Origin: Cephalotus follicularis
Taxonomy: Eukaryota > Streptophyta > Magnoliopsida > Oxalidales > Cephalotaceae
DNA: 64,000 bases
Assembly (NCBI GenBank): GCA_001972305.1
Contig: BDDD01001580.1
Location: 89,039 to 153,038 of the forward strand
Direction: 5' to 3'
The position numbers were made by a program, and so were the translations under genes. The notes under the pieces were generated by a model that saw only the letters and a list, made by a program, of their open reading frames with translations, was not told the DNA's origin and did not search any database. The first letter of the stretch is position 1. Each line of letters starts with the position of its first letter. Below are positions 1 to 11,629 of the stretch, in pieces.

Positions 1-592
1 TAGACAGTATCCCATTGAGAGAGTAGTGTGAACGGGTACGACAGAGGACATTTGGACGGCGTACCTTTTGTTTTTGCGCCGACTCGTTTGGAGTCATGCC
101 TATATCTTAGTATTTTGTCAAATACTTTGTTTAGTTAATGCTTTGTTGTATTTATGCTTAGTTTTGCATATGCTTAGTTTTATCTTGTCAATGCTTTGTA
201 TTGTCTTTCTTTGTTTTGACATAGGTTTTATTTCGTCAAATGGTTTTGCTTTGTCATAGGCTTTGTTTGTTATAGTATGAGTTATGTCATAGACTTTGTT
301 TGTGCTAAGTTACCCTTTATCAGAGGATCATCTAGGAGTTTGATCTGATTATGTTTTTAGTGGTGTTATGATCGTGTATAGACCTAGTATTGTGTTTTTT
401 GATTTATGACAGTTTTCAGATTATGTTTTAGATTCAGTTTATGTTTCATGATGATACATGTTTACAGGCTCTTAGAACCACCACGTATTGATGATGATTA
501 AAGATTAAGATTTTGATATGTTTTAGTTCAGTTTGTGTGACACACCGATCCCGAATCGGGAGTGATCCCGGTTCCGAATCGGGGGTGTTACA
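1..592 (+). mobile_element. 3' part of a gypsy-type LTR (family E)
   Basis: This is the end of an LTR that starts before the window. It finishes in the terminal form GGGGGTGTTACA used by several gypsy LTRs here (compare the end at 30193). The sequence at 370-480 resembles the end of the large chromovirus LTR (GATTTATGACAG, TTTCAG, an ACCACCACG box). It is T-rich with degenerate repeats of TGTCATAG-CTTTGTTT at 100-310. The DNA right of position 592 is the inside of a copia LTR, so this LTR was inserted there. No coding potential is seen. Confidence 0.7.
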
Positions 593-822
593 TGAGGTGT
601 GTAATAAATTGTGGGAAAATTAATTAGATTAATTTTTCCATCTGGATTAGAACCACCACGTATTGATGATGATTAAAGATTAAGATTTTGATATGTTTTA
701 GTTCAGTTTGTGTGACACACCGATCCCGAATCGGGAGTGATCCCGGTTCCGAATCGGGGGTGTTACATGAGGTGTGTAATAAATTGTGGGAAAATTAATT
801 AGATTAATTTTTCCATCTGGAT
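473..822. repeat. Direct tandem duplication, 175 bp x 2
   Basis: Positions 473-647 and 648-822 appear identical over the full 175 bp unit. Each unit carries the last ~120 bp of the family E LTR plus ~55 bp of the copia LTR beside it. The duplication therefore arose after the insertion and is recent. The unit holds two CCGAATCGGG near-palindromes 26 bp apart. Confidence 0.95.
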
Positions 823-2007
823 AATATTAGATATTATTATTCTGAGAGCATTTAAATTGGTCGAATACCATTTAGAATGGCTAAACCGAACCCTAGGGGT
901 ATTTCGATAATTTGAGAACACCTCTCGTTTTAACCAAGATTTTAAAGGGTCCCTGCCTTATAATGATTAGATCTTTAATATGTTAGACATATTAAGTCTT
1001 GGTGTAAAATATCGGTTATGTGGATTTTGCATTTCGTGGAAACACATAAGCTTGATCTCACTTAACCAATATTTGAAAGGTACATGAGATCACTAAAAGA
1101 GTTAGACTCTTTATGCTTGACTAGCCAGAAGGTGTCGATGTTTTTAGAAAGACGTCAATGAATTTCTTTGATAAAGACGTCGATGTCTTTTAGAAATCAT
1201 CGATGTGCTTTCATGCCACGTTACATAGGCGTCGACCTCCTTTGAAAGGCGTCGACGTCTTTGAGCAGAACGTGCTACCAGTGCACGAGCTCATTTCTTG
1301 GGCACGATTTCTCTCTCATCTCCAGCAACCATCTCCAGTTCTTGAACGTTTTAGAAATGTGGGAATCATGGCTTCGGACTCCCAGGGAGTGAAGGCCATG
1401 ATCCTAAGTGAATGAGAGATTGGGAGAGAGAATTGGAGGCTAGTTAAAAGTATTCCTGCAGAAAAATGAAAAGGGGGAGAAAAAGGTTTGAGTTTTTGCT
1501 GGGCAATTGAGAGCTCGAATTCCTCTGTAGATTGTGAGTGATTCTTCATCTGGTATACACCAAGCAAAGGCTTATCTAGGGTGGATTGATAGTTGACTTC
1601 ATTGGTCAAAATCAATACATCTTTTCTAAGCTAAGTGTGAGAGAGTGTGAGCTCATATACTTTGTGATTGTTGGTTGGATTTCTTGCTGTTCCTGAGGCT
1701 TGGAGAACATCAAAGGAAATCTACCCAAGCTCATAGCAGCAAAGTAAGAATGAGCCTTCACCCACTGGTATAATCTTTGGCCCCTCTTCTTGCCATGCTT
1801 GTGTGTCACCATTGTTTCCAATGGTGACACCAATTCAATTTAGTTGATGCTTTGGTGATCCATGTGATCTGTGGACGTGTCTTTATGGACTAGTTTTGTT
1901 ATATAGGGTGTTATTCCGCTGCCATGATTGTTTGTTTAAGTTTTATTATGCACCCTTACACCCTTTGTCCATTTTGAAATTTGTTTCGGTTTAATCTGAT
2001 TCCATCA
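593..2007 (+). mobile_element. Partial copia LTR, forward orientation
   Basis: This is homologous, in reverse complement, to the two LTRs of the copia element at 35132-44628. Shared blocks include the TATTAGATATTATT segment, the CCTTATAATGATTAGATC segment, the GTCGAC-like cluster and the final CCATCA. It ends at 2007 and no primer-binding site follows, so it is a 3' LTR, a solo LTR or a fragment. Its start lies to the left, beyond the family E LTR inserted in it. Short open frames at 1203-1833 are LTR sequence and not genes. Confidence 0.8.
1124..1265. repeat. GTCGAC-type motif cluster in the copia LTR
   Basis: Seven degenerate copies of a GTCGAC-centred motif are present, including GACGTCGATGTC near 1175 and exact GTCGAC near 1232 and 1250. 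It matches in position the clusters at 35875-36010 and 43215-43350. Confidence 0.85.
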
Positions 2008-2369
2008 TTGGATAATCATAATACATAACCAGCTTAAACAACCTTCAAATAGCAGCTCCAAAGTAGCCTTAACAGCACTCGTCCGATTGTCTCTGTCAAT
2101 CTGAAATAGTAGGGGGTTAGCCTTTGTCCTCACTCGGCTATGTATAAATACATTTTGGGATCAAGTAATGAATGACATGAAATGAATGCATTCATGATGC
2201 AGTACGTAAATAATACAGGATATACATGAATACATGTGTATAATCACAAGCAGGTATCACCCGAGGGCCACAATAACACAAGTACGGAACTATCCTCGAA
2301 GGAGCTAAATACAACGATCAGGTCACTAAGGACCCATCAAGCCAGATTAAAGTTGCTGACACCCAGGCT

Positions 2370-2710
2370 CAACAATAGGTTACTCACACAACAGTGCTTA
2401 GCAACCAAATAGGAGCCCCTAGCTACTTACCCAACAGAGCTCAGTAACCATTTCGTGGGAAAACCTAGCTACTTACTCAACAGAGTTTAGTGGCTACCTT
2501 ATATGGAACTTCCAACTGCTTTCCCAACAGAGCTCATTAGTGGAATCCCTGGCTACTTACCCAACAGAGTTTAGTAACCGAAACAAGCCATCACAAGTAA
2601 TTAATACATAATAAATACTTGCAATCAAAACATCCCAAATGGGCATTAGTCCTTTTAAACATGGTTTACCGTTTCAGCTACTCACCCATCAGAGTTTAGT
2701 AGTTATCAAT
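2370..2710 (-). repeat. Array of imperfect hairpin units
   Basis: About five units contain the pair GGCTACT...AGTAACC around a CCCAACAGAG loop, for example at 2419-2446, 2465-2493 and 2551-2579. Each can form a short stem. Spacers differ more than the stems. Confidence 0.7.
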
Positions 2711-3309
2711 ATTTCACAGTCCTTCTCAAGAAATTTATAAGTATAAAATCTTGGACCATATATATATATTTTTTCGCTCAAATATATAAGAATCATTACC
2801 AATCCTTTTCACGTAGTTAGTGTATCGTAAAATACTTGAAAATCATACATTTTAAAAATATACTCCGATCCTTCAAAATACTCATGTCCGTATAACATAA
2901 TTTTAATTATGTGAAACCGTTTCGCAATCCTTTTGGAAAATATCCATTTCCGTCATAATCCATTTTCCTAGTAATTTATTATATATAAAAACTTGTCAAT
3001 ATCACATTTGTTCAAATGTATAACTAGTCTTTGCACGGTATTTAATCCTTTGAAACTACTTATTCCGTATACATAATTTCAAGCATTTGAAATCATTTGC
3101 ACAGTCTTTTTTAGGAAATATATATATATATTTCCACACAATATTACACATTTCTCAAATCTAAATCATTTAAGAAGTCATGCGGTATCACAACAAAGCA
3201 AATCACAACAGTATTAAATGCAACCATATGCTCAAACATGCCTAAGGTCGCTTCTAGAATCGTTCCGGAGCTAATGGGTCCAAAATGGGTCAAACCATAC
3301 ATCCCAAGA

Positions 3310-3870
3310 GTAAAGACGTCAATGTCTTTCCCCAAAGCATCGATGTCTATTGCCCCAAAAGCTTCGTGGTTCATTCCCAAAGTCACAGCTTGAAACAGTA
3401 GGAATGCGTCGACGTTTTTCTGTAGGCGTCGATGCCTACGAACGAAAACCCTTAGGCGTCGACGTTTATCACAACGCATCGACGTTTAAGGTAGGAACCT
3501 TAACACGTCCTCGAGTTATGTACAAGACCTAATGCATGGCAACCAAAGACGTCGATGCCTTCCATAGACGTCGATGCTTAAGTGGTACCAGAAGGTGTCA
3601 CCACAACCAAACTCCATTTCAAAGAAGAATCCATCCTCCATTCATGCATACACATCCCAGATACACCACTTATGGCGTAATACGCACCACAGGTTATCCA
3701 TATGTATAACCAAATCATCAACCCATAAAAAGTTCACAAGTCCAGAAGCAAACGTTGCGGTTCTGCAATGTTTGGAATAGACATCGACGCTTAACCAAGA
3801 CGTCGACGTCTATCGTCTCATCGCCTAAAGACGTCGATGCTTATCACAAAAGCATCGACGTGTAAGAGTC
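3310..3870. repeat. GTCGAC cluster, main one of the family B' LTR
   Basis: More than a dozen motif copies occur in pairs about 20-40 bp apart. Exact GTCGAC occurs near 3409, 3458 and 3798, the last inside GACGTCGACGTC. Most other copies differ by CG to TG or CA, for example GTCGATG and ATCGACG. Confidence 0.9.
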
Positions 3871-4584
3871 CAGAACGCTGTCTCTTCCATACAACACCAA
3901 ACAGGGGCACAAAATCCAATTATACATGCAGTCTAACATGGAGAATTCGACATGCATACATAATCCACTTAACCAGACGTTCCTATCATAAAACAAACAT
4001 CAAAACGAACCTCAAAACAGGCATGCAATTCATGCATTTTATTCATGGCAAGACATTAGTTTGAACTCAAAGGTGTACATATACTTCCCCTACCTCTGGT
4101 TTCAAGTTAGAAACCTTGAAATTCCACCTCTTTGTGTTCCAAGGTTGTCCCGTTGCTGCAAGCCTCCAGCTCCAAGTTTCCCAAAGCTCCACTGGTCCAG
4201 CAATGGAGGAAGTGTTTATCTCTCCTCACTGTTCTCCTTAACACTCAGGTGTTTAACCAGACAAGCAGGGAAGAGAGAGCATTTATGCTAGGGAACTCTC
4301 TCCCCTCATCACTATTCCCGTTGCATGCATTTGCAGGTTCCATTTCCCCATTACTTCTCTCCCTGTTTCCTTCTTTATTTTTGATCTTTTCCTTTTTTGT
4401 TTTCTACATTTGAAGGTGAAGATGTGTGCCCTTTTTCATGCACAAGGTTGAGGACACGTTCTGTTGCATGCCTGGTAACATCCCAGCATGCATAACACGT
4501 TGCGTCTGGTGCCTGTAAAGGCCTTGGATCTCCCCTCCCTTGCACGTTATTCTGTCAGTTCATAACGTGACTGATATTCCTCTT

Positions 4585-4740
4585 AAGGACGTCGACGCCT
4601 TCTATAGATGTCGATGTCTTTTCCTTTTTCGTACAAGAGCGTCGATGCCTTCGTCTGCATCAACGTGCATGTTCATGCATTTACGTGCGCCCTTCACGCC
4701 CATAGGCGTCGACGTCTTTACAAAGACATCGATGCGTTTA
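4585..4740. repeat. GTCGAC cluster near the LTR 5' end
   Basis: Motif copies lie at about 4588, 4609, 4640, 4706 and 4725, some 200-350 bp from the LTR terminus. This is a second cluster in the same LTR, apart from the one at 3310-3870. Confidence 0.85.
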
Positions 4741-5035
4741 GTCCAAAACTGCAGCGTTTTGTCTCTAATTGCACCTCTTAGAATTTCCTTATCATTCCAA
4801 TCATTACCTTTTCCAAAAGCTAACTTTTAAGTTTTGGATAGCATCATCTAGGTAAAAAATTATGCTATTCCCATAAATTCAACAATAGTATTTCAATGAA
4901 ATTGAAATATTACATTGTGCCAAATATCGGGCGTTACATTAACTACCTTTATGCAAAGCTGGATCGGAGGAGTTGAAATCCTTACTCTGTGATTTAAATT
5001 GACGGATCATTGCTACACGTCACCTGTACCTGAAC

Positions 5036-5067
5036 CTAACCCATTACATTACAATGCAATGGGTTAG
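5036..5067. repeat. Conserved 10-bp stem hairpin
   Basis: Arms CTAACCCATT and AATGGGTTAG enclose a 12-nt loop. The same structure with changed arm bases occurs at 12507-12546, 20260-20291 and 29277-29318. Confidence 0.85.
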
Positions 5068-5384
5068 CAACATATGGCTGTGTACAATATACATATGCAG
5101 TGAAGTGTGTAGAGTGAATAGATATATCTAATAGAAGTGATGCATCCACAACATAAGAAATATGAGCAACATCATTCATATCACTATAAGTCCATATCAA
5201 AATCCATTATCATTACAATACGATCCATATCCATTTAGCACTCTACTAGGAATCTGGAGTTGACTAGGTATATATGTTGTCCCATACCAACATATATATA
5301 GTTAACATCTAGTGGTTGACTAAACATATATACCATCACATACTAGCATATATAAGTAGTTAACTGCTTCCCCCTTTTAATTGG

Positions 5385-5670
5385 TCGTTCGTTCACTTAG
5401 TCGCTTAATCAATCATTCAACCATTCACTCCATCATTCATTCAATCATTCACTAGCTAGTTCCAGAAGGTTCTAGCTTAGGATCCACTAGCCAATCACTC
5501 AAACACTTATGCCTTTCAGTCCATTAAATCGACCACTCATTCATTCCGATCCATACACCCGGTCACTTATCTATTTTTGTTCATTCGGTCAGTCACTTAA
5601 CCATTTCGGTTCATTCGATCACTATCCGCTCATATCGATCCACTTGGTAGATCACTTAACTATTTCAGAC
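5385..5670. repeat. Degenerate CATTCATTC / GGTCACTTA repeats
   Basis: Repeats of about 20-30 bp built from TTCATTCGGTCACTTA-like words lie in the LTR. They are too diverged for an exact unit to be given. Confidence 0.6.
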
Positions 5671-5879
5671 TTCACAGCCCTCACTATCGCTTCACTTGAA
5701 GTCTCACATAGGACTTCAGGAGGTCTGACTTCTTGAGGTCAGCCTCCCCAGCAAGCCTAGACTACTTGGCAGCCTAAAAAATGGTCTACTCGATAGCCTT
5801 AGGTGTTAGCCTGACCAGGGAATCCCTTAAGGATAAAAACCCAAACAAAAATCAGAGGTTTCATTAAGAAAAAAGGCAT

Positions 5880-6270
5880 TTGGGTATCAACACAATCCTC
5901 TAGGCATTGATGCCATCACTGTAGGCATCTACTCTTCCATTCTAGGCATCAATGTGTTCACGCCAAGCTTTATCAGATACCTTGTTTAGACGTCGACGCA
6001 CTAAGCACACGTTCAGGGTGTGCATCGACGCATTGACCGTCCTCTTTAGCTCTAACAGGCTCCAGGATGGCGTTAACGCATTGTTCCATAATGTTGGTTT
6101 GGATGTCAACATGCTGGTTGCATGCCAGTGTTGGGCGTCGACGTATAACACTGATTGGCGCACAGAAATGAGAAGGAACACCCATCACGTCAAGTGGTTC
6201 TCTTTTAGGCGTCAATCTCTCATTCATAGGCGTCGACGCTATGAACGAATGAGTCGACGCATTGACGGAT
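5880..6270. repeat. GTCGAC cluster in the family C LTR
   Basis: About a dozen copies are present. Exact GTCGAC occurs near 5991, 6137, 6231 and 6250. Degenerate copies include CATCGACG and GTCAAC. Confidence 0.85.
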
Positions 6271-6519
6271 AGAGGGTTCGATAGAGAGAGGAGAAATCGT
6301 GCCATCAATCCCATTATCCATCATTTCTTACACTGAGCATTCAATTCAATTTAAAGTGCATGAAGTTGTATATTGTACCTGGAATTATAGCAACTGAATT
6401 ATGGATTGGAATGGCTTGGTCCAGCTGGCTTCTCCTTGCCGCCACTAGTCTCTCTTCCTGCTTCAACTATTCGTCGCCACTAGCTTTATCGAGCTCAGGA
6501 GATGAGAAGACAGAGTGAG

Positions 6520-6700
6520 AACAGAGAGTGCATCAAGCTCTCTTCTTATTCTCCCTCTTTCTTTCTTCTTTCTTCTTCCTCTTTCTCCTTCTCTTCTTTC
6601 TCTTCTTCTATTCTTCTCCCCCGCTACCTTCTCTCTTTTTTCCTTCTTTTTCCTTTTCCCTTTCTTCTTTCTTTTCCCGTGTTTGCTTCCTTCTTCAAGA
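6520..6700. repeat. Pyrimidine-rich tract
   Basis: About 180 bp of nearly pure CT on this strand (TTCTTC, TCTCCT) occurs. In the family C LTRs the matching purine tract lies in the presumed leader before the donor-like box. It yields serine/phenylalanine-rich open frames that are not genes. Confidence 0.85.
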
Positions 6701-6790
6701 CACATGGCACACACAACACTAATATAGTAAAAGCACCGTTTGCTATTTTATTTTCTTCCTCTCAATAATTAACTCTCCTTTAATTATAAG

Positions 6791-7090
6791 GCTGTGGTCT
6801 CCGATGTTCCACATTTTAATATCGGTTATTCCAATTACTATTTGATAAATACGATGACAATACAATTATATGGCCTTATAATTGTGGGCATTCCATGCGC
6901 AATATATTTTATTGCCTCTGGTCTCTATTGGGCTTTATTGTGGCGATACACAAAACTGCAATTGACAAAAATTATCCGCATAATTATTATAATAATATTC
7001 GAGGAGCTACATGATACCCAAATGAATGGAATGATGCAGCGACAAGTGACTACAAATTTATGGTATCCAATGAGAGGCTAAATTTATTGA
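6791..7090. other. Unassigned AT-rich DNA
   Basis: There is no recognised domain or repeat boundary here. An open frame at 6794-7081 begins like a hydrophobic peptide but matches no family I know. It is probably decayed gypsy internal or LTR sequence. Confidence 0.4.
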
Positions 7091-7530
7091 GTTATCGAGG
7101 ATAGCGGGAAATGGGTACCGAGGTTGGAGGATGTTCCAGTTATTTGTAAATATCTGGATGTATTTACGGATGAATTGATATCTTTACCTCTAGAGGGGGA
7201 TTCAGAGTTTGTAATTGATATGCTTCCAGGGGTGGCATCGATATCGAGAGCTCCTATTATATGGCCCCTCATGAGTTAAAAGTTCAATTGCCAGAGTTGC
7301 TTGATAAAGGTTTCATCAGACCGAGTGTTTCTCCTTGGGAAGCACCTATTTTGTTGCGAAAAAAATGGATGAATCCCTCCGAATGTGCATTGATTATCAG
7401 TAACTCAACAGAGTAGTGTGAAGAACAAGTACACGTTGTATCACAATAATGAATTGTTTAGTCAATTGAAAGGTGTTTCAGTGTTCTCTAAGTTGGAACA
7501 TCAGCAGCTAATGGTTATAGCTGAAAACAT
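7091..7530 (+). pseudogene. Ty3/gypsy reverse transcriptase, N-terminal part, decayed
   Basis: Across shifting frames the translation shows the protease-RT linker of chromoviruses: YLDVFTDELISLP, then [17 protein letters not shown], then LLDKGF, then SVSPW, then KNKYTL...LFSQLKG...FSKL. These match the start of gypsy RT, which primes cDNA synthesis in virus-like particles. The catalytic YxDD region is absent. At least two frameshifts and several stops are present. The fragment belongs to the internal region whose 3' LTR begins at 8897. Zinc-knuckle sequence follows where the RT core should be, so the order is disturbed. Confidence 0.8.
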
Positions 7531-7724
7531 TCAAAGGATAGCTTGGAGGTTCGCAGCAATGGAAAAGAGGGAATGACTCTCAAAAGAGACACTAGAGGAG
7601 GATGGCAGTTTAGTGAGGTCACTCTAGACTTGCCAGTAGTGGTAGTTAGATTTCCTTTGACCCGTGCGTACATTTCCAATGCACACATCATGCATCTGAT
7701 GACTGTTGATGGAAGGCTAGCAAG

Positions 7725-7766
7725 TGTATGATTTGTGGAACTTCAGATCATATGGTTAGAGAGTGT
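7725..7766 (+). pseudogene. Gag zinc knuckle (CCHC), displaced
   Basis: Frame starting at 7725 reads CMICGTSDHMVREC, a C-X2-C-X4-H-X4-C nucleocapsid knuckle. Glutamine/serine-rich sequence with a stop follows, as after many gypsy knuckles. In a normal element this lies before protease and RT. Here it follows the RT start and precedes the RNase H end. The fragment is short but the motif is complete. Confidence 0.75.
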
Positions 7767-8009
7767 CCTCGTGAATAGAATCGTTCTGAGAGTCAGCAAG
7801 GACAGAGTATGGGTCAGTCTCAAGGAGATTTTCATCAAGACTAGAGTGTTGGCTATCAGCCAAGCGGTGATTTTGGACAACTATATCACGACCACCTTGG
7901 TACTAGTTTACCTTCTCATGCGAGAAGATATTGAGGTAAACAGTCTATGGGATCGACGCCTACCGAAGAGTAGAGTTGTGCTATGGACTAAAGGGTTAGA
8001 GAAGGATAT

Positions 8010-8180
8010 AAATATGAGGTCAGGAAAGTGGACGGAGCTGCTCAATGGTTACATCTATGAGAACCAATATCACCCAGACAAGGCTAATGTGGTGGCAGAC
8101 ACCTTAAGTCACCGATTAGCATGCTTGACGATCTCCCAAGTTCAAGCACGACCATGGTTGATGGATAGAATTAGAGAGGC
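8010..8180 (+). pseudogene. Gypsy RNase H to integrase junction fragment
   Basis: The frame reads MRSGKWTELLNGY then NQYHPDKANVVADTLSHR. This corresponds to the end of RNase H in chromoviruses (RRWLELL...[15 protein letters not shown]). It lies in frame inside an open stretch from 7735 to 8184. The acidic catalytic residues of RNase H are not in this fragment. Confidence 0.8.
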
Positions 8181-8269
8181 ATAAGGGATGGATGGTTAAT
8201 TGCTTAAGGCTGCATTACATGATCAAGGTGGACTCAAACCTAAATCCTCAATTCATAGTGAAGAATCGA

Positions 8270-8870
8270 TGAGATCCCAAGGCAGAGTTTGTATCCTTTA
8301 CAATAAATGGCTGCAGGATGAGCTGTGGTCACAAGCCTATCGCTCCAATTTCTCAATACATCCAGCAATTAGCAAGATGTACCAGGATTTGAAGCCCAAT
8401 TTGATGGAATAATACAAAGAAGAGGTAGGCATTATTGCGTACAGGCTTGCCTTACCACTCAACTTACAGGATCGATACCTACCATGAAGGGTAGAGTATA
8501 TGCCATGGAACTTAGTGGCACAGCAAAAGCGTGATGAATTTGGGGTGGTATTTGGAATAAACATATGCCGTTAGTAGAATTTCCAGTGGGAGATCATGTA
8601 TTGCATAATGTGTTCATGTCTCAATGCTCAGGAAGTATTATCCAGATCCTTCTCACGTGCTACAATATGAGCCGTTAGAGTTAAGGATGGATACGAGCAT
8701 GAAGGGGTACCTATCTGGGTGATCAAACATCGAATCAACCAGTTGAAAAAGACTGACATTTTATTGATGGAAGTGTTATGGCATATTATGGGCTTGAGGA
8801 AGCCACATGAGACGTGAAGATGAAATGAAGGCATTATACCCTCACTTGTTTTAACCTAGGGAATCTTGGG
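8270..8870 (+). pseudogene. Gypsy integrase remnants with chromodomain-like tail, decayed
   Basis: At 8310-8410 the frame gives SQAYRSNFSIHPAISKMYQDLK, from the HHCC zinc-binding region at the integrase start. The integrase catalytic core is missing. At 8430-8470 AYRLALPLNLQ and at 8620-8860 a run resembling the C-terminal chromodomain region of Tekay elements (VLW, then a conserved acidic end) can be followed across frames with stops. The end lies ~30 bp before a purine-rich tract and the LTR at 8897, as expected for pol. Confidence 0.75.
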
Positions 8871-8880
8871 ACGAGATTTC

Positions 8881-8896
8881 TCTAAGGAGAGGAGGA
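8881..8896 (+). promoter_or_regulatory. Polypurine tract before the 3' LTR
   Basis: TCTAAGGAGAGGAGGA stands directly before the LTR start TGTAGTGTCCC. Such tracts prime plus-strand cDNA synthesis. Confidence 0.75.
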
Positions 8897-10254
8897 TGTA
8901 GTGTCCCAATTTTTTTTTAAAAAAAAAAAGAAAGAAGAAAAAAAGAAAAGAAAGCTCAGACGTTTTCTAGAAAAAACACCCGGCTCTCTCTTAAGAAGAG
9001 AGAGATGAGAGTGAGAGAGAGAGCCAGATAGAGGGAGAGAGAAAGAGAGAGAGGGTGGAAAGCCAGAGAAGATGAAGACACCAAAACTGGAGGTGGCGCA
9101 CGCGTGTCCTCCACCATCGACGATAATCTCCTATTCCTCTTCTCTTTTATTTTCTCTTTCTCCCCGAGCGCTGCCGTCTCGGCCGTGCGCTTCCACCACC
9201 GGTTATCATTGCGGGTGGGGTTGGTTTTCATCTTGAAGACCTGCTACACCAATCATGATGACTGGCGAGGAGTATTTCGGTTGGAATCGGCCATAATCTG
9301 TTACAGAGTCAACTCAACGAGTTCGACTTGCTATCACCTGTGACACGACGTTAGGCAACGAGTCACGATGAGTCTCAGGTAGAGATGTGTAGAATGGGTC
9401 TTGTGGATGACTGTTTGTGAAGTGGCCAAAGTTGTTGATGACCAGCGAGTCAACTCAGTGAGTTAGACTCACTGTCGGATGTGACGGCACGTTATGTGGT
9501 GAGTCACGGTGAGTCTCTAGCAACAATGTATAGATCAGCCAATTTGGAGCCTGTTTATGGCATGGCAGGAGACCCGATGTGTTGGCCGGAGTCTGGATGG
9601 AACTCCGGTGATGACAGTGTGTGGCTACCTTTGCGTAGGTTGTAACGAAAGTGTGATGGTTATTACAATGGTGCTAAGGGATAAAGAGAGTTCTGTTGGC
9701 ACAAGGAGCTGTGCTCGTGACAATGAGTGAAGCTTAGAGGAGGTGGCAATTCATCGATTCTGCTACATGTCCTCCCAACTCGCAAGCTCAATTTTAAATA
9801 GGTAGGGTTTACATATGCTTCGATGGTATGTGCCTCAGCTGACTATTGACTTGATCCCATTTGTATATGCCGGTATGGGATGGTAGTATACAAATGGTAG
9901 ATCCCTAGATTATGATCATAGTATTTTACTTGCATTCAAGCATTTTTGAACGGAATGCATGGTTTGATATGTTATTTATTGATGATTGCATACTAAATGG
10001 ATTGTTACAGTTATGCATGACTAATGATTTCATATTTATTGCACTGTGTAGGGGTATAATGCATGGAACAGAGAATTGAGAGGAGTTGAATCTCTGCCTT
10101 CTCTCAATTAAAGTGTTTTATAAAATGGATTTAAATGGATTTAAAGGTGTTTTTAACTTACTATTGACCTTAGGAGCATATAGCTACCTTTAGATCGAAC
10201 TTTAAACGATTTTAAAAGAATTTCTCAGATGTTCGACAAATTGCCTAATATTCT

Positions 10255-10475
10255 CAAACCGTCGACGCTTTTGACTAAAGCGACTATGCTTCGAATGGGT
10301 TAACCGTCGACGCCATATGTATTGCAAAAGGGTTGACGCTAATGCATGTGTCGAAGCTTAACACATAGCGCCTTAACCGTCGACACCTAGCACAAGAGCG
10401 TCGACGCTTAGTATCAGCGTCGACACTAAGATGCTAAGCGTTGACGCCTAACATGGAAGCCCCTACGCCTAATGC
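10255..10475. repeat. GTCGAC cluster in the family C LTR
   Basis: Exact GTCGAC occurs near 10261, 10307, 10379, 10398 and 10415, with decayed copies GTTGACGC and GTCGAAG between. Most copies read (CC or GC)GTCGAC(GC or AC). Confidence 0.9.
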
Positions 10476-11629
10476 CTCTGTTTTAACCAAACTTTATTGT
10501 TTTACATGATTTCCAATCCCAAACGGTTTACCCTTTTGATGGATTCCATAGGAAGCCTCCCTAAATCCTTGTAGCCTCCCTAAAGTCTTGTAGCCTATGG
10601 AAATCCTTTTGTAACACTTTTAACTATGGATCAATTTTCAAATGAATCTTTAAAGAAAGTTTCATAAAAAGGAGATTTTATACAAATGATTTTCAACATG
10701 GTTTTAAATGGATTTTTAAATAGTTTTCAATGGCTTTCAAAATCGTTTTCAATGGATGGTTAGGATAGTTTGATTGGGATGTTTGGACGCAGATATCCTA
10801 GTTGAACTGCCTTTATATAGGTTTAACTCCAATAGGGACCAACAAATGATTTATGGTTACAGAAATATGGATACAAATACGGTTTTGACGGATGTGGATC
10901 CTATGTGATCCTTTCTATTAGGTCCCTATCATTTCTACGGTTGTACGGTTACGGACTACGGATACGGCTATGATTGTTATGATTGAGACTTACGGGATAA
11001 CCCATTCATAATCTTCATTTCCGTCATGAAGTATTATGGATGTAGGCCACATATTATACGGATACAGATTCCTCCTTTGCTAGATGACCTTCGCGAATCT
11101 CGCATTGTAGAGCGACACGGTTATGGTTTCCTGCATTTTTGTGTGACTTGAGCAATCATCGCATTATGGAGGGATACGGTATGTCATGAATGACAATGCC
11201 CACAAAGATTTCTATTACGGGCTAGTACCTTCGGATCTAGCATTACGGTACGGTACGGTACAGATTATCTGGCTGGTGTTATCCTATGCTCCACACGGCT
11301 ATGGCACGGAAGGTGCATGGAACGTGGGGAGTACTATCTCAGGCCGGAGAGGCAGAGGAGTACTTGACCTTACGGATTGGTTGTCCCCATGGATGATTAC
11401 AGATTGTTTGTACGTAGTGTCTACAAGCCTATGTCCTTTGATGTGATACTAGGACTAGTTGAGTATACCACTACTTAGGGACAATTGGTATATGGAAGCT
11501 ATCCACACTTGGCATTCATGCATATAGCATGCCTTGCACATATATACTGTTGCACTACATGGCATATTGTTACACTGTTGCATCACATAGAATACTGTTA
11601 TACTGCTGCATAGCATGGCATATAGTATA

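Larger units (their letters stand above)
2008..4938 (-). mobile_element. Family B' gypsy LTR, minus strand, partial
   Basis: This is a minus-strand LTR ending at 4938 in GGGCGTTACA, which is the LTR 5' end TGTAACGCCC in sense. Its other end is cut off by the copia LTR at 2007. In sense it shows a donor-like box AGAG|GTAGGG at 4093. An acceptor-like box, GGCTAACC...TTTCAG, ends at 2101. Between them lie a hairpin array and a GTCGAC cluster. The acceptor box is shared with the LTRs at 12812 and 22590. No coding region is seen. Confidence 0.8.
4939..6790 (-). mobile_element. Family C gypsy LTR, minus strand, partial
   Basis: This continues the host of the family B' insertion. It shares with the family C LTRs at 8897, 19689 and 26998 a hairpin with CCCATT/AATGGG arms and a pyrimidine-rich end on this strand. 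The outer boundary near 6790 is not clear because no terminal TTACA is seen, so the end may be truncated. Open frames at 5509-6768 are low-complexity or repeat-derived. Confidence 0.65.

Noticed and set aside
1203..1833. Open frames inside the first copia LTR as possible small genes
   Set aside because: They match non-coding LTR sequence at 35500-36000 and 42700-43300 and are not conserved as proteins.
6502..6768. Overlapping Ser/Phe/Leu-rich open frames as a signal-peptide protein
   Set aside because: They come from a CT-rich tract open in several frames at once.
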